The notes under the pieces are model-generated. The model was not told the DNA's origin and made no database searches. It saw nothing but the letters and a program-made list of their open reading frames with translations. A program made the translations under genes and the position numbers. Of a stretch of 64,000 nucleotides of DNA, positions 27,313 to 37,014 are shown piece by piece (position 1 is the stretch's first letter; each line of letters begins with the position of its first letter). The stretch is from Gammaproteobacteria bacterium (lineage in GTDB: Bacteria > Pseudomonadota > Gammaproteobacteria > Arenicellales > JAANXG01): positions 124,001 to 188,000 of the forward strand of contig JAHEKE010000001.1 in the NCBI GenBank assembly GCA_024638505.1, written 5' to 3'.

Positions 27313-27341
27313 AGTCTAGGTCACTGCCCTGGGGCACGCAA
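27313..27341 (-). promoter_or_regulatory. Candidate promoter of the small RNA
   Basis: Minus strand TTGCGT (27341-27336), a 17-base spacer, then TAGACT (27318-27313). The -10 matches the consensus at 4 of 6 positions and the -35 at 3. The predicted start near 27307 lies eight bases before the first stem. Confidence 0.4.
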
Positions 27342-27461
27342 TGTGCCGAAGATAAGCGGGGGGCGAGACCGGACAAACGGCGTTCGGCTGGCAGCGCTCC
27401 GGCAGCCTCTCAAACTAAAGCCCTGAGTTATACTCAATCCTCCACTCGAACGATGTAATTG

Positions 27462-28868
27462 ATGGCAACCGATAAACCTTGGGGCGGGAGATTTTCCCAA
27501 CCTACAAACCAAATGGTAGAACAGTTTACCCAGTCGGTCGATGTCGATCGAAGACTGTACAAACATGACATAAGGGGCTCCGTGGCCCACGCGCGGATGT
27601 TAGCTAAAGTCGGCATTCTCAGCACGAAGGAGAGCGAGGCAATTGTAAGCGGCCTGAGAGAGATCGAGCGGGAGATTGAGGATGGCCGGTTTACCTGGTC
27701 TGTCAGCCTGGAAGATGTCCATATGAATATCGAACACGCGCTGACGCAAAAGATTGGCGAGGTGGGTAAAAAGCTGCATACCGGGCGCTCGAGAAACGAT
27801 CAGATTGCGACGGATATGCGGCTCTTATTACGAGATGCGGTGGATGAACTGACTGCGCTGCTGTACCGGCTGCAAACCACGCTTCTAGACATGGCTGAGC
27901 GTGAAGCCGAGACCCTGATGCCGGGATTAACCCATTTACAGCTGGCCCAACCCGTCACCCTGGGGCACCATCTCATGGCCTGGTTCGAGATGCTGGACAG
28001 AGACAGAAAACGTATGACAGAGTGCAGGCAGCGCGTCAACGTTCTGCCACTTGGGTCGGCCGCACTCGCCGGCACTTCGTTTCCTATCGATAGAAGTTTT
28101 ACCGCAAAAGAGCTTGGATTCGATGCAATCTGTGCAAACTCTCTTGATGCCGTGTCTGACCGGGATTTTGTAATCGAATTCTGCTCACACTCGGCGCTGC
28201 TTGCGGCTCACCTGTCGCGAATAGCGGAGGAACTCGTGCTGTGGGCTTCGGATCAATACCGTTACATAGAGATTGGTGACGCCTTTTGCACTGGATCCTC
28301 GATCATGCCGCAGAAGAAGAATCCGGATGTGGCTGAATTGATTCGAGGTAAATGCGGTACGGTGATCGGCAATCTGGTCGCCGTATTGGTACTGATCAAA
28401 AGCCAACCCCTTGCCTATAATCGCGATAATCAAGAGGACAAGTCCCCGCTGTTCACTACTGTCGATACGGTAACCGAGTGCGTGCGGGTGCTGAATGCCA
28501 TGCTACCAACCATTGAAGTGAAGCGAACCGTTATGCGGCGGGCGCTGGAGGCTGGGTTTTCTACCGCTACGGATCTGGCGGAGTATCTGGTGGGGAAGGG
28601 CGTTGCCTTTCGCGATGCACACGCGGTAGTCGGTAAAACCGTACGCTACTGCATCGATACTGGCGTTGGATTAAACCAACTGTCCCTTGATCAATTACAG
28701 AAATTCAGCCTGGTGATTGATGATGACGTGTTCTCCGCAATAAGCCTTGAGGGTTCGATCAGAGCACGGGCACACCCGGGAGGAACCGCTCCGGAACAGG
28801 TCAAGGCCGCTGTCGCCGAGGCTCGAAATCGGCTAGTATCGACGCCTGGCGAGCGAGGTCGGCCGTAG
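27462..28868 (+). CDS. argH: Argininosuccinate lyase
   Basis: 468 residues. [20 protein letters not shown] at the start, [23 protein letters not shown]-like [18 protein letters not shown], and the superfamily signature [16 protein letters not shown] with its flexible catalytic loop. It splits argininosuccinate into arginine and fumarate. ATG 27462 is chosen; a TTG three bases earlier is also possible. It is divergent from the AlgZ-like kinase operon across a 344-base gap containing the candidate small RNA. Confidence 0.97.
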   Translation: MATDKPWGGRFSQPTNQMVEQFTQSVDVDRRLYKHDIRGSVAHARMLAKVGILSTKESEAIVSGLREIEREIEDGRFTWSVSLEDVHMNIEHALTQKIGEVGKKLHTGRSRNDQIATDMRLLLRDAVDELTALLYRLQTTLLDMAEREAETLMPGLTHLQLAQPVTLGHHLMAWFEMLDRDRKRMTECRQRVNVLPLGSAALAGTSFPIDRSFTAKELGFDAICANSLDAVSDRDFVIEFCSHSALLAAHLSRIAEELVLWASDQYRYIEIGDAFCTGSSIMPQKKNPDVAELIRGKCGTVIGNLVAVLVLIKSQPLAYNRDNQEDKSPLFTTVDTVTECVRVLNAMLPTIEVKRTVMRRALEAGFSTATDLAEYLVGKGVAFRDAHAVVGKTVRYCIDTGVGLNQLSLDQLQKFSLVIDDDVFSAISLEGSIRARAHPGGTAPEQVKAAVAEARNRLVSTPGERGRP

Positions 28869-28937
28869 AGCCGCAAACCTGAAAACCAATGTTAAGATGG
28901 ACTCATGGAGCCATTACATATCCTGCGCGAGGTTTAA

Positions 28938-29180
28938 ATGTGTAACACTTCTCCCCGTCGGTTGCTGCCGTTTTTCCTAGTGTTGCTACCGGTGGCGTTG
29001 ACCCTGGCCGGCTGCGGACAAAAAGGGCCGCTATATATGCAAGACGAAGCCAACTTAGACCAGCAACAGCTGCTAGACCAGCAACAGCTGCGGGATGAGG
29101 AGCTGGAGATTCCAGGGGAGGACGTCTTGGGCCCGCAGGATATTGGCAGAGATAGTGGCAGCCTAATCCCATCTCGCTAA
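28938..29180 (+). CDS. lptM: LptM-like (YifL family) lipoprotein
   Basis: 80 residues. A signal peptide ends in the lipobox LAGC, followed by GQKGPLYM, the hallmark of the short lipoproteins encoded before lysA/dapF in many proteobacteria. The E. coli homologue LptM assists maturation of the LPS translocon LptD. An 18-bp perfect tandem duplication (29056-29073 and 29074-29091) gives the repeat DQQQLLDQQQL in the acidic tail. lysA begins 30 bases after the stop, so the two are in one operon. Confidence 0.88.
   Translation: MCNTSPRRLLPFFLVLLPVALTLAGCGQKGPLYMQDEANLDQQQLLDQQQLRDEELEIPGEDVLGPQDIGRDSGSLIPSR
29056..29091 (+). repeat. 18-bp perfect tandem repeat inside lptM
   Basis: TAGACCAGCAACAGCTGC occurs twice head to tail (29056-29073 and 29074-29091), in frame. 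It looks like a recent slippage duplication of six codons. Confidence 0.95.
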
Positions 29181-29210
29181 GGCGGAGTGCGAGAGGGGTG
29201 CGGTCGGATC

Positions 29211-30470
29211 ATGGCTTTTTTTCAGCGACGCAACGCAGAGCTGTATGCGGAACATGTTGCTCTTTCTACCATAGCAGAACAGGTAGGTACCCCTTGCTAC
29301 GTTTACTCCCGCGCACAGATTGAATCCAACTGGCGTGACTATGATCAGGGTTTCGGCACCCATCCTCATTCAATCTGCTACGCGGTAAAAGCCAACTCCA
29401 ACCTGGCTGTGCTGGGGGTGCTGGCAGAACTCGGCTCCTGGTTCGACATTGTGTCTGCCGGCGAGTTGGAGCGGGTTCTGCTCGCTGGCGGTCGCGCTGA
29501 CCATATTGTGTTCTCGGGTGTCGCCAAAACCCACGATGAGCTGCAGAGGGCACTGCGGGCAGGCATCCACTGTTTCGATGTCGAATCGGTAGAAGAGCTG
29601 AGCAGGCTGAATCGAATTGCGCAAAATCTTGAGCAGATTGCGCCTGTCGCCGTGCGGGTGAATCCGGACGTTGACGCTAAAACGCATCCATACATCGCCA
29701 CCGGATTAAAACAAACAAAATTCGGCGTCAGCTTCGATGAAGCCATCGCGGCATACAGAAAAGCTAAGGTACTGAACAATATTCAAATTATCGGAGTAGC
29801 CGCCCACATCGGTTCTCAGATCACGGAAGCTGCGCCATTCTTATCGGCGCTGGAACGCCTGCTTGCGCTGGTAAAGGATTTGAAGGGAGAGGGGATTCAT
29901 ATCAAGCATCTGGATATCGGTGGGGGACTGGGCATTCGGTACCACACTGAGTCGCCGCCAAGCTCACAGCAATTGATTGCATCACTGGTGCATGTAGTGC
30001 AAACGAGCGGATGCAGCCTTCCCCTTTATGTTGAGCCAGGCAGATCTATAGTCGGTAACGCTGGTGTGCTGTTAACAAAAATCGAATATCTTAAATCGAA
30101 CGCCGGTAAAAATTACGCCGTGGTAGACGCGGGTCTGAACGATCTTTTGCGCCCGGCGCTGTACGGTGCCTGGCAGAACATAGTTCCTCTGCGCCAGAGG
30201 AGCGACGTCGAACCGGCAACTTACGATATCGTGGGGCCGGTATGTGAGACCGGTGACCTATTGGGTTCACAGCGGAAGCTCGCCGTTTGCTCCCAGGATG
30301 TCCTGGCTATCGCCGATGCCGGCGCATATGGCTACGTTATGAGTTCCAACTACAATTCCAGACTCCGCTCAGCAGAGGTAATGGTTATTGGTGACCAGTT
30401 TCATATCGTGCGCAAACGTGAAACGATTAACGAATTGTTGGCTGCAGAATCTTTGCTGCCAGCCAACTGA
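29211..30470 (+). CDS. lysA: Diaminopimelate decarboxylase
   Basis: 419 residues from ATG 29211. The PLP lysine is in ICYAVKANSN, followed by FDIVSAGELERVLLAGG, HIGSQI, LDIGGGLGI, EPGRSIVGNAG and the active-site cysteine in GPVCETGDLL. It decarboxylates meso-diaminopimelate to lysine. The frame is open eight codons further upstream, but that part is unlike the family. dapF, which usually follows lysA, is absent; an unknown CxxCH protein gene starts five bases after the stop. Confidence 0.96.
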   Translation: MAFFQRRNAELYAEHVALSTIAEQVGTPCYVYSRAQIESNWRDYDQGFGTHPHSICYAVKANSNLAVLGVLAELGSWFDIVSAGELERVLLAGGRADHIVFSGVAKTHDELQRALRAGIHCFDVESVEELSRLNRIAQNLEQIAPVAVRVNPDVDAKTHPYIATGLKQTKFGVSFDEAIAAYRKAKVLNNIQIIGVAAHIGSQITEAAPFLSALERLLALVKDLKGEGIHIKHLDIGGGLGIRYHTESPPSSQQLIASLVHVVQTSGCSLPLYVEPGRSIVGNAGVLLTKIEYLKSNAGKNYAVVDAGLNDLLRPALYGAWQNIVPLRQRSDVEPATYDIVGPVCETGDLLGSQRKLAVCSQDVLAIADAGAYGYVMSSNYNSRLRSAEVMVIGDQFHIVRKRETINELLAAESLLPAN

Positions 30471-30475
30471 GACGG

Positions 30476-31750
30476 ATGTTTACGGCATTGCGCAATCTTT
30501 TTCTTGTTGCTGCTCTTGTTCAATCCCTTTCGCTAGCGCAACCAGGCTATGCCTTTGATTATGAAGATCTGACATTTCTGATTGAGAGCAATAATCTCAC
30601 CTCCGTAGAGCAGGTCATTGCTCATCTGCCCCAACCTTTTCTGGAGAACTATACCCTGGCCTATGACAGCCGGAGCCTGCATGGATCCTCATACGATTAT
30701 CCACGCGCAGTTTTATTTGGCACCGATGCTACGCTGGTACTTACCTTCAACGGTGACCCCGCTCATGCTAGATACCAGCATGTGGAGGCCATGCAGTTTA
30801 GGCAGCAGAGTAACGAGTTTGAAATGCGCTCAATCTCATTTGAAGACGACGCCCACCTCTCAGCCAAGAACCCCCCGCTTTGCCTATCCTGTCACGGTAA
30901 TCGCCCCCGGCCCATATGGAGCAGTTATAGTTACGCAGATATCGAGGAACAACAGCACTGGCCTGGTTTTTATGGCTCGATGCACGATGCCCCAAGCTTG
31001 GACTCAGTTGAAGCAGAGGCTTATGCCAACTTTCAAAGACTCGCAACGCGTCACCCCAGATACCGATACCTCAAATTCAGTCATGCTGAATCTAAATGGT
31101 ACCCGTATGGCGACGGTCCGTATGAACATCGATTCCGGCCCAACAACCGCCTGGGAAACCTGCTGGCCAGGCTAAATGCTAGAAGGGTCGCGACCGATTT
31201 AATGCAAAAGGAGTTTTTTCTTAAGTATCCGAATATCAGCCTGCTATGGCTATTGCAATGTGACCAGGCGGAAGAGGATGACTACCTGGCTTTCGTTAAA
31301 TCGGTCTACGATGGGAGCTACACGGCTCTGTCTGATATAAGGCTTGCACAGTATCATTCTAAATCCGCGGAGCAGGTAGCTTTTGTGTTTGAAAAACTGC
31401 TATCTGGGCTGGACGTGTATACCTGGAATCTCAGTCTCGATCCCCAACCGGATGATGAGCGCTTCTTTACGGGCATGGTTTCTATAGACGAACTCGTTGC
31501 CGCAGCTGTCCTGCAACGCTTGCCAGATTCTCACTGGATACATCGATATTTCCTGCCGTGGACAAACCAACAGCTGTACGAAACATTCCAGCCTGGATAC
31601 TATGCCGCCAATATTGCCCCCGGTGGCATCGGTAATGTTTACGATATGATGGGACTATTTTTCGACCGAGACCATGCCAAGCAGGCCTGCGCGCGACTGC
31701 AAGCAGACGGTAGAAAAGAGGCGGTCATAACCAAGGCTGATTGGCAGTGA
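30476..31750 (+). CDS. Exported protein with a single CxxCH motif, function unknown
   Basis: 424 residues. The signal peptide is about 1-26 (cleavage after GYA). A single possible heme-c site is CLSCHG (about 137-142), followed by RPIWSSYSYADIEEQQHWPGFYGS, a conserved-looking tryptophan/glycine segment. The rest has no recognisable fold; a distal methionine is not obvious. If heme is attached, it would be a periplasmic mono-heme protein, but CxxCH could also be structural. It sits between lysA (gap 5 bases) and aroE (gap 9 bases), so it is translated from an amino-acid biosynthesis operon. Confidence 0.7.
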   Translation: MFTALRNLFLVAALVQSLSLAQPGYAFDYEDLTFLIESNNLTSVEQVIAHLPQPFLENYTLAYDSRSLHGSSYDYPRAVLFGTDATLVLTFNGDPAHARYQHVEAMQFRQQSNEFEMRSISFEDDAHLSAKNPPLCLSCHGNRPRPIWSSYSYADIEEQQHWPGFYGSMHDAPSLDSVEAEAYANFQRLATRHPRYRYLKFSHAESKWYPYGDGPYEHRFRPNNRLGNLLARLNARRVATDLMQKEFFLKYPNISLLWLLQCDQAEEDDYLAFVKSVYDGSYTALSDIRLAQYHSKSAEQVAFVFEKLLSGLDVYTWNLSLDPQPDDERFFTGMVSIDELVAAAVLQRLPDSHWIHRYFLPWTNQQLYETFQPGYYAANIAPGGIGNVYDMMGLFFDRDHAKQACARLQADGRKEAVITKADWQ

Positions 31751-31759
31751 GCATCGGGA

Positions 31760-32611
31760 TTGTCTGATCTGTTTGACTTCGATAGGCCTCCTCCACTGTA
31801 TGCCGTAATGGGCAACCCCGTGGCGCACAGCAGGTCGCCAGAAATCCATCAAATGTTCGCCGCACAGGCGTCGATAAAAATTGCATACCAGCGCATCCAG
31901 GTCGATGTCGGTGGATTTGCACAGGCTGTGAGCAATTTCCAAGCGAATGGTGGACAGGGTTTGAACATTACCGTTCCGTTCAAAGTGGAAGCCTGGGAAT
32001 TGTGCGACGTACTGTGCGAACGGGCACAAACCGCCCGCGCAGTTAACACACTGTGGTTCGATAACGCCGCTATTCATGGCGACAACACCGATGGCACCGG
32101 CTTAGCCAACGATATTTTAAGCAATTTGCAATGCCCGATATGCGATAAACGATTGCTGCTGCTGGGTGCCGGGGGCGCTGTCCGGGGAGTGCTGGGTCAG
32201 CTGCTGACGCACCGACCAGCCAGCGTTGTAATCTCCAATCGGACAGTTGACAAAGCGGTTGAGTTAGTACAGCGGTTTCGAAAACTGACACAATGTAACT
32301 TAAGAGGTTGTGGTTTTGAGGAGGTAAAGGGGTTGCACGTTGACATCGTTATCAATGGCACCGCGGCAAGTTTGCGCGGCGAGATTCCGCCGTTACCCCC
32401 GCTTCATATCAACGATGAAGCCCTGGCCTACGACATGGTGTATGCAGACCGGCCCACGGCGTTTATGAACTGGGCCAGCGACCTCGGTTTCAATAAGATC
32501 TCCGATGGCCTGGGTATGCTGGTGGAACAGGCTGCCGAATCATTTCATATCTGGCACAACGTCAGACCGCAAACCGCGCCGGTTATTCGAACACTTCGCA
32601 GCGGTGCGTAA
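31760..32611 (+). CDS. aroE: Shikimate dehydrogenase
   Basis: 283 residues. AVMGNPVAHSRSPEIHQMFA, LNITVPFKVEAWE with the catalytic lysine, DNTDGTGLANDI, the NADP motif LLLGAGGAVRGVLGQL, and SNRTVDKA. It reduces 3-dehydroshikimate to shikimate. TTG 31760 is the only workable start: the same frame has the previous gene's stop codon nine bases upstream and the next ATG is inside the first motif. Poor ribosome site; probably translated by coupling. Confidence 0.95.
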   Translation: MSDLFDFDRPPPLYAVMGNPVAHSRSPEIHQMFAAQASIKIAYQRIQVDVGGFAQAVSNFQANGGQGLNITVPFKVEAWELCDVLCERAQTARAVNTLWFDNAAIHGDNTDGTGLANDILSNLQCPICDKRLLLLGAGGAVRGVLGQLLTHRPASVVISNRTVDKAVELVQRFRKLTQCNLRGCGFEEVKGLHVDIVINGTAASLRGEIPPLPPLHINDEALAYDMVYADRPTAFMNWASDLGFNKISDGLGMLVEQAAESFHIWHNVRPQTAPVIRTLRSGA

Positions 32612-32755
32612 GTCATATTCTTTTTTTATTGCAGTACTTTACTTAAGGTGATCTACAGATGAAACCACGCTGCTCTCAACCAGCCGGTTCTGTTAAGTCA
32701 TCTGAGATGCTGATGCGGGGTGCGCAGGCTGACCAATCGACGCGGCGCTAACTAA

Positions 32756-34108
32756 CTATGTCAGAGTAACCAGCTCCTCCGCTGCCGTGGGGTGGATGGC
32801 GACGGTGTTGTCGAAGTCTTTTTTCGTAGCCCCCATTTTAACCGCTACCGAGAATCCCTGGATTATTTCATCGGCAAAGTCCCCAGCTACATGACACCCC
32901 ACAACTCTCTCGTTTTCGCCAGCAACAACAAGCTTGACCACCGTCGGCGATTTGTTCGTCAGAGGCGCGTAGTACATATTGATGAATCGGCTGCTGTAGA
33001 TTTTAACGGCGTCCGCACCGAATTGATCGACCGCCTCGCTTTCAGTCAGGCCGACGGTACCGATAGGTGGATGGCTGAAAACCACGCTCGGAATGTTTTC
33101 ATATTCCAGACGCGCCTCCCTGTCTCCGGCAAACAATCGATCCGCTAATCTCCTGCCGGCAGCGATGGCAACGGGAGTAAGCTCAACTCGGCCACTCACA
33201 TCCCCGACCGCATACAGCCCTTCAATGCTCGTATTTTGGTATAAGTCGGTGGCAATGTAGCCCTGCTCGTCCAGGTTCAATCCCATATGATTTAAATTGA
33301 GGCCAGCCACATTCGGTCGCCGCCCAACTGCCCAGATGACGCAATCAAGCCGAGCGATGGTTCGTTCGTCCTGGCTGTGCAAAGTCATCGACCCGTCTGA
33401 CTCAACGGCCAATCCATCTGTCATGAAACCCGTCTCGAAGTGGATCCCAGACGCCTCCATCTGCTGCATAACCAGATCGTGCAGGTCATGATCAAATGTG
33501 CGTAGCACTTTTAGCTTGCGCAGCACCTGGGTAACCTCGCTGCCCAGCTCGTTTAGCATGCCCGCAAATTCAGTGGCGATATATCCAGCTCCAACAATGG
33601 CCACTCGACGTGGCTGTTCCTCTAATTTGAAAAATCCATCGCTGGTGATGCCCAGTTCAGCGCCCGCAACATCCGGGACTATTGGCTGTCCACCCGTGGC
33701 TATTAAAATATGCTCGGCCTGATACTTTTTATCATTTACCTCAACGATTTTCTGCTCTAAAAACCGAGCCCGTCCGAGTATTTTGTCCACGCCTGAGTTA
33801 TCTAGATTCCGGTTGTAGATTTCGTTTAATCTTGCTACATAGTCATCTCTGGCAGTTTTTATTTTTGCCCAAGTAAAATTCTTACGCGCAATATCAAAAC
33901 CATAGGCCTCGGCGTGTTCGAGGGTCCCGGCAATTCTGGATGTGTTCCACATTACCTTTTTTGGTACACAGCCTACATTGACGCAGGTTCCACCCATTCT
34001 GTTATTTTCAATTAACGCTACCCTGGCCCCATGCTGAGCCGCGCGTCTGGCTGAAGCGATACCGCCGCTCCCCCCGCCGATAACGAGATAATCGTAGCGC
34101 TGATTCAC
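32756..34108 (-). CDS. gor: Glutathione-disulfide reductase
   Basis: 450 residues. The FAD motif is [20 protein letters not shown], the redox-active disulfide [13 protein letters not shown], the NADPH-binding region [17 protein letters not shown], and the second FAD motif [17 protein letters not shown]. The dimerisation domain ends in [11 protein letters not shown], supplying the catalytic His-Glu pair. It keeps glutathione reduced in the cytosol. It converges with aroE and diverges from prlC. Confidence 0.96.
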   Translation of the reverse strand: MNQRYDYLVIGGGSGGIASARRAAQHGARVALIENNRMGGTCVNVGCVPKKVMWNTSRIAGTLEHAEAYGFDIARKNFTWAKIKTARDDYVARLNEIYNRNLDNSGVDKILGRARFLEQKIVEVNDKKYQAEHILIATGGQPIVPDVAGAELGITSDGFFKLEEQPRRVAIVGAGYIATEFAGMLNELGSEVTQVLRKLKVLRTFDHDLHDLVMQQMEASGIHFETGFMTDGLAVESDGSMTLHSQDERTIARLDCVIWAVGRRPNVAGLNLNHMGLNLDEQGYIATDLYQNTSIEGLYAVGDVSGRVELTPVAIAAGRRLADRLFAGDREARLEYENIPSVVFSHPPIGTVGLTESEAVDQFGADAVKIYSSRFINMYYAPLTNKSPTVVKLVVAGENERVVGCHVAGDFADEIIQGFSVAVKMGATKKDFDNTVAIHPTAAEELVTLT

Positions 34109-34234
34109 TTTATTGATTGATTAGTTTTTGCTTGACCTGGAATATACAATGGAGAGAGACGTTACCGCACTAATTACGTTTAGCATCCTAGCTCAACTGT
34201 ATTTAAACCTTTTCACCAATAACCACGATTTGAT

Positions 34235-36292
34235 ATGAATCAGCGTAACAACGACAGCAATCCGCTGCTTGACCTGGGAGAACTGCCGCAATTCAGCAAG
34301 ATTAAGGCCGAGCATGTAACGCCAGCGATAGATTTCCTACTGCAAGAAAACCGGCGTGAAGTAAAGAAGCTGGAAGCAATTTGCGCAGACGCAACTTGGG
34401 AAACTTTCGTCAAACCGCTGGAGGATTTAAACGAAAATCTATCGAAAACGTGGTCACCAGTATCACATTTGAACGCAGTAAAGGATAGCCCGGCCCTGCG
34501 CGAGGTATATGAATCATGCCTGCCCAAACTCACCGCTTATGAAGCAGAGCTAGGTCAGAATGAGAAGCTGTTTCTCGGTTTTAAAACACTGCAGCAGGGA
34601 CCTGAATATACAGCTTTGAAAAAGGCCCAGCAAAAAGTAATAAGCAATGCGTTGCGCGACTTCCACCTGACAGGAGTAGACCTGCCCAAGGCAAAGCAAC
34701 ACAGGTTTAAACAAGTACAGCAGCGACTGTCTGTGCTGATGAATCAGTTTGAGAGAAATGTTTTAGACGCTACCCGTTCTTGGCATCTGCATATTGACCG
34801 GGAGGAAGATTTGAGTGGATTGCCGACCTCTGCTTTGGACATGTCACGCCAGATGGCGCAGCACAATGATCAACCGGGTTGGCGATTTACTCTAGATGCA
34901 CCGTCATATCTGTCCTTTATGACCTATGCAGATAATCGAACGTTACGCCGGTCCATGTATGAAGCCTATGTCACCAGAGCCAGCGACATGGGGCCTGATG
35001 CTGGCAAGTTCGATAATTCTGAGAAGATAGCGGAGATTCTGCGACTGCGTCGAGAGAAAGCTGAGCTCCTTGGCTATCAGACCTACGCCGAGGTGTCCCT
35101 GGTAAAAAAGATGGCGGAATCCCCGCAGCAGGTATTGGAGTTTCTGCAGGATCTGGCTGATCGCGCCAAACCCGTTGCGCGGCGAGAATTAGACGATGTC
35201 AGGCACTATGCCGCCGAGCAGTTGAACATAACTGACCTTGAACCATGGGATTTGCCCTACTGCTCGGAAAAATTGAAGCAATCGCTATACCAATTCAGTG
35301 AGGAGGAAGTTCGCCCATATTTCCCGGCGCCTACCGTGCTTAAGGGCATGTTTGAAGTCGTGCACAGATTGTACGGCCTGAGAATAGAACGGGTTACCGG
35401 CGTGGACGTGTGGAATCCACACGTCGAGTTCTATCAGATCCAGGACGCTGCGGGTCAAACACGAGGTCGCTTTTACGTCGATTTATACGTCCGTCCGCAT
35501 AAAAGGGGAGGCGCATGGATGGATGATTTTGTCAGCCGTAAGACCGATAACGGAAACTTACAGATACCTGTAGCTTTCCTCACCTGCAATTTTTCGATCC
35601 CATCTAAAGACAAACCTGCACTGCTTACGCACGATGAAGTAATCACCTTATTTCACGAATTCGGCCATGGCCTGCATCATCTGCTGACCACGGTAGATTA
35701 CGTCGGGGTGGCAGGCATACATGGTGTTGCGTGGGACGCCGTAGAAATGCCCAGCCAGTTCATGGAAAACTGGTGCTGGCAGAGTGAAGCACTCTGTTTA
35801 ATCGCTGGCCATTATAAAACGGAGACAACCCTGACTGACGGTTTGCTGCAGAAAATGAGAGACGCCAAGAATTTTCAGTCTGGTTTACAGTTACTAAGAC
35901 AGCTCGAGTTTGCGATGTTTGATATGCGCCTGCACCACGACTTTACTCCGGATGGACGTAAAAGCGTACAGTCGTTGTTGCATGAAGTCAGAGATGCAAT
36001 CGCGGTGGTTTTCCCGCCCGAGTACAATCGGTCGGAGAATTCCTTTTCCCACATCTTTGCCGGCGGATACGCCGCCGGTTACTACAGTTACAAATGGGCT
36101 GAGGTTTTGTCCGCAGACGCGTTCAGTCTGTTTGAAGAGCGCGGAATATTTCATCAGGATACAGGCCAATCCTTTATGCACAATATTCTGGAGACCGGAG
36201 GATCGGTCGACGCCTTGGATGCCTTCATCGCCTTTCGCGGCCGGCAACCCAGAATTGATGCCCTGCTGCAGCATAGCGGGCTGGAAGCATGA
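34235..36292 (+). CDS. prlC: Oligopeptidase A (M3 family)
   Basis: 685 residues, the usual length. The zinc site is HEFGHGLHHLL (about 473), with the third ligand in the following VEMPSQFMENW helix. N-terminal helical domain, then the catalytic domain. It degrades signal peptides and oligopeptides in the cytosol. The glutaredoxin-like gene follows 27 bases after the stop. Confidence 0.95.
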   Translation: MNQRNNDSNPLLDLGELPQFSKIKAEHVTPAIDFLLQENRREVKKLEAICADATWETFVKPLEDLNENLSKTWSPVSHLNAVKDSPALREVYESCLPKLTAYEAELGQNEKLFLGFKTLQQGPEYTALKKAQQKVISNALRDFHLTGVDLPKAKQHRFKQVQQRLSVLMNQFERNVLDATRSWHLHIDREEDLSGLPTSALDMSRQMAQHNDQPGWRFTLDAPSYLSFMTYADNRTLRRSMYEAYVTRASDMGPDAGKFDNSEKIAEILRLRREKAELLGYQTYAEVSLVKKMAESPQQVLEFLQDLADRAKPVARRELDDVRHYAAEQLNITDLEPWDLPYCSEKLKQSLYQFSEEEVRPYFPAPTVLKGMFEVVHRLYGLRIERVTGVDVWNPHVEFYQIQDAAGQTRGRFYVDLYVRPHKRGGAWMDDFVSRKTDNGNLQIPVAFLTCNFSIPSKDKPALLTHDEVITLFHEFGHGLHHLLTTVDYVGVAGIHGVAWDAVEMPSQFMENWCWQSEALCLIAGHYKTETTLTDGLLQKMRDAKNFQSGLQLLRQLEFAMFDMRLHHDFTPDGRKSVQSLLHEVRDAIAVVFPPEYNRSENSFSHIFAGGYAAGYYSYKWAEVLSADAFSLFEERGIFHQDTGQSFMHNILETGGSVDALDAFIAFRGRQPRIDALLQHSGLEA

Positions 36293-36319
36293 GCTATTTG
36301 ATCGTCTATACTTCAGTCT

Positions 36320-36958
36320 ATGAACAAGTTTACGACAATCCTAATCAGCATGCTCATGCTGCTGGGTAGCGCGCATGCCCAGAAACTGTACAAATGGGTA
36401 GATGACCAGGGTAACGTTTTCTATCAGGATCAGCTCCCACCGGATGCGGACGAAACGACGGAGGCGTACGCGGAAGATCCGGAGCTGATTGATGCAGCTA
36501 ATCCCAACCCCGCCGCCGCCGCCGCAAAGAGTCATCCTGTCACCCTCTTCTCTATTCCGGTATGCGATGCCTGCGATCTGGTGCGCAACATGCTGAAGAA
36601 AAACGGCGTCCCCTTCAATGAAAAAGATGCCAATGATGACCCTGCGGTACAGAACGAGCTGATGAAGTTATCGGGACAACTGTCTGTTCCTCTGCTGACG
36701 GTCGGGAAAAAGGTGATCTACGGATATAATTCGATGGCAATTGAGGAAGAATTATCCAACGCCGGTTACTTAGGCGACAAATCTAAACGCAGCGCTGAGC
36801 AAAGCGACTCGCTCTCCCCGGAGGAGGTCGAAAAGCAAGCCGCGCTGGCGGGTGCAGAGTTCGCATCTGAACTGGAGGAGCTGGAACAGAACAGTCCGGA
36901 TGAGCAGGAATTGGTTGAAGAAATCCCGGAGGATGAACAGATCAAGGTAGGGCAGTAA
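36320..36958 (+). CDS. Exported DUF4124 plus glutaredoxin-like protein
   Basis: 212 residues. Signal peptide 1-20 (ending SAHA), a DUF4124 segment QKLYKWVDDQGNVFYQDQLPP, and a glutaredoxin-like domain with CDAC in place of CPYC (about 88-91), followed by VPLLTVGKKVIYGYNS with the cis-proline. The acidic C-terminal tail is disordered. Probably a periplasmic thiol-disulfide protein; the substrate is unknown. It may be co-transcribed with prlC. Confidence 0.82.
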   Translation: MNKFTTILISMLMLLGSAHAQKLYKWVDDQGNVFYQDQLPPDADETTEAYAEDPELIDAANPNPAAAAAKSHPVTLFSIPVCDACDLVRNMLKKNGVPFNEKDANDDPAVQNELMKLSGQLSVPLLTVGKKVIYGYNSMAIEEELSNAGYLGDKSKRSAEQSDSLSPEEVEKQAALAGAEFASELEELEQNSPDEQELVEEIPEDEQIKVGQ

Positions 36959-37014
36959 GAAGCTTAAGCTGCGCTCGCCTTTACCCCCATCGACACCGGC
37001 AGAGATACTGCTGG

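Noticed and set aside
32659-32751. 30-codon frame with AAGGTG upstream between aroE and gor
   Set aside because: The product (MKPRCSQPAGSV...) has no hydrophobic segment or family resemblance; a ribosome-site match alone is weak evidence.
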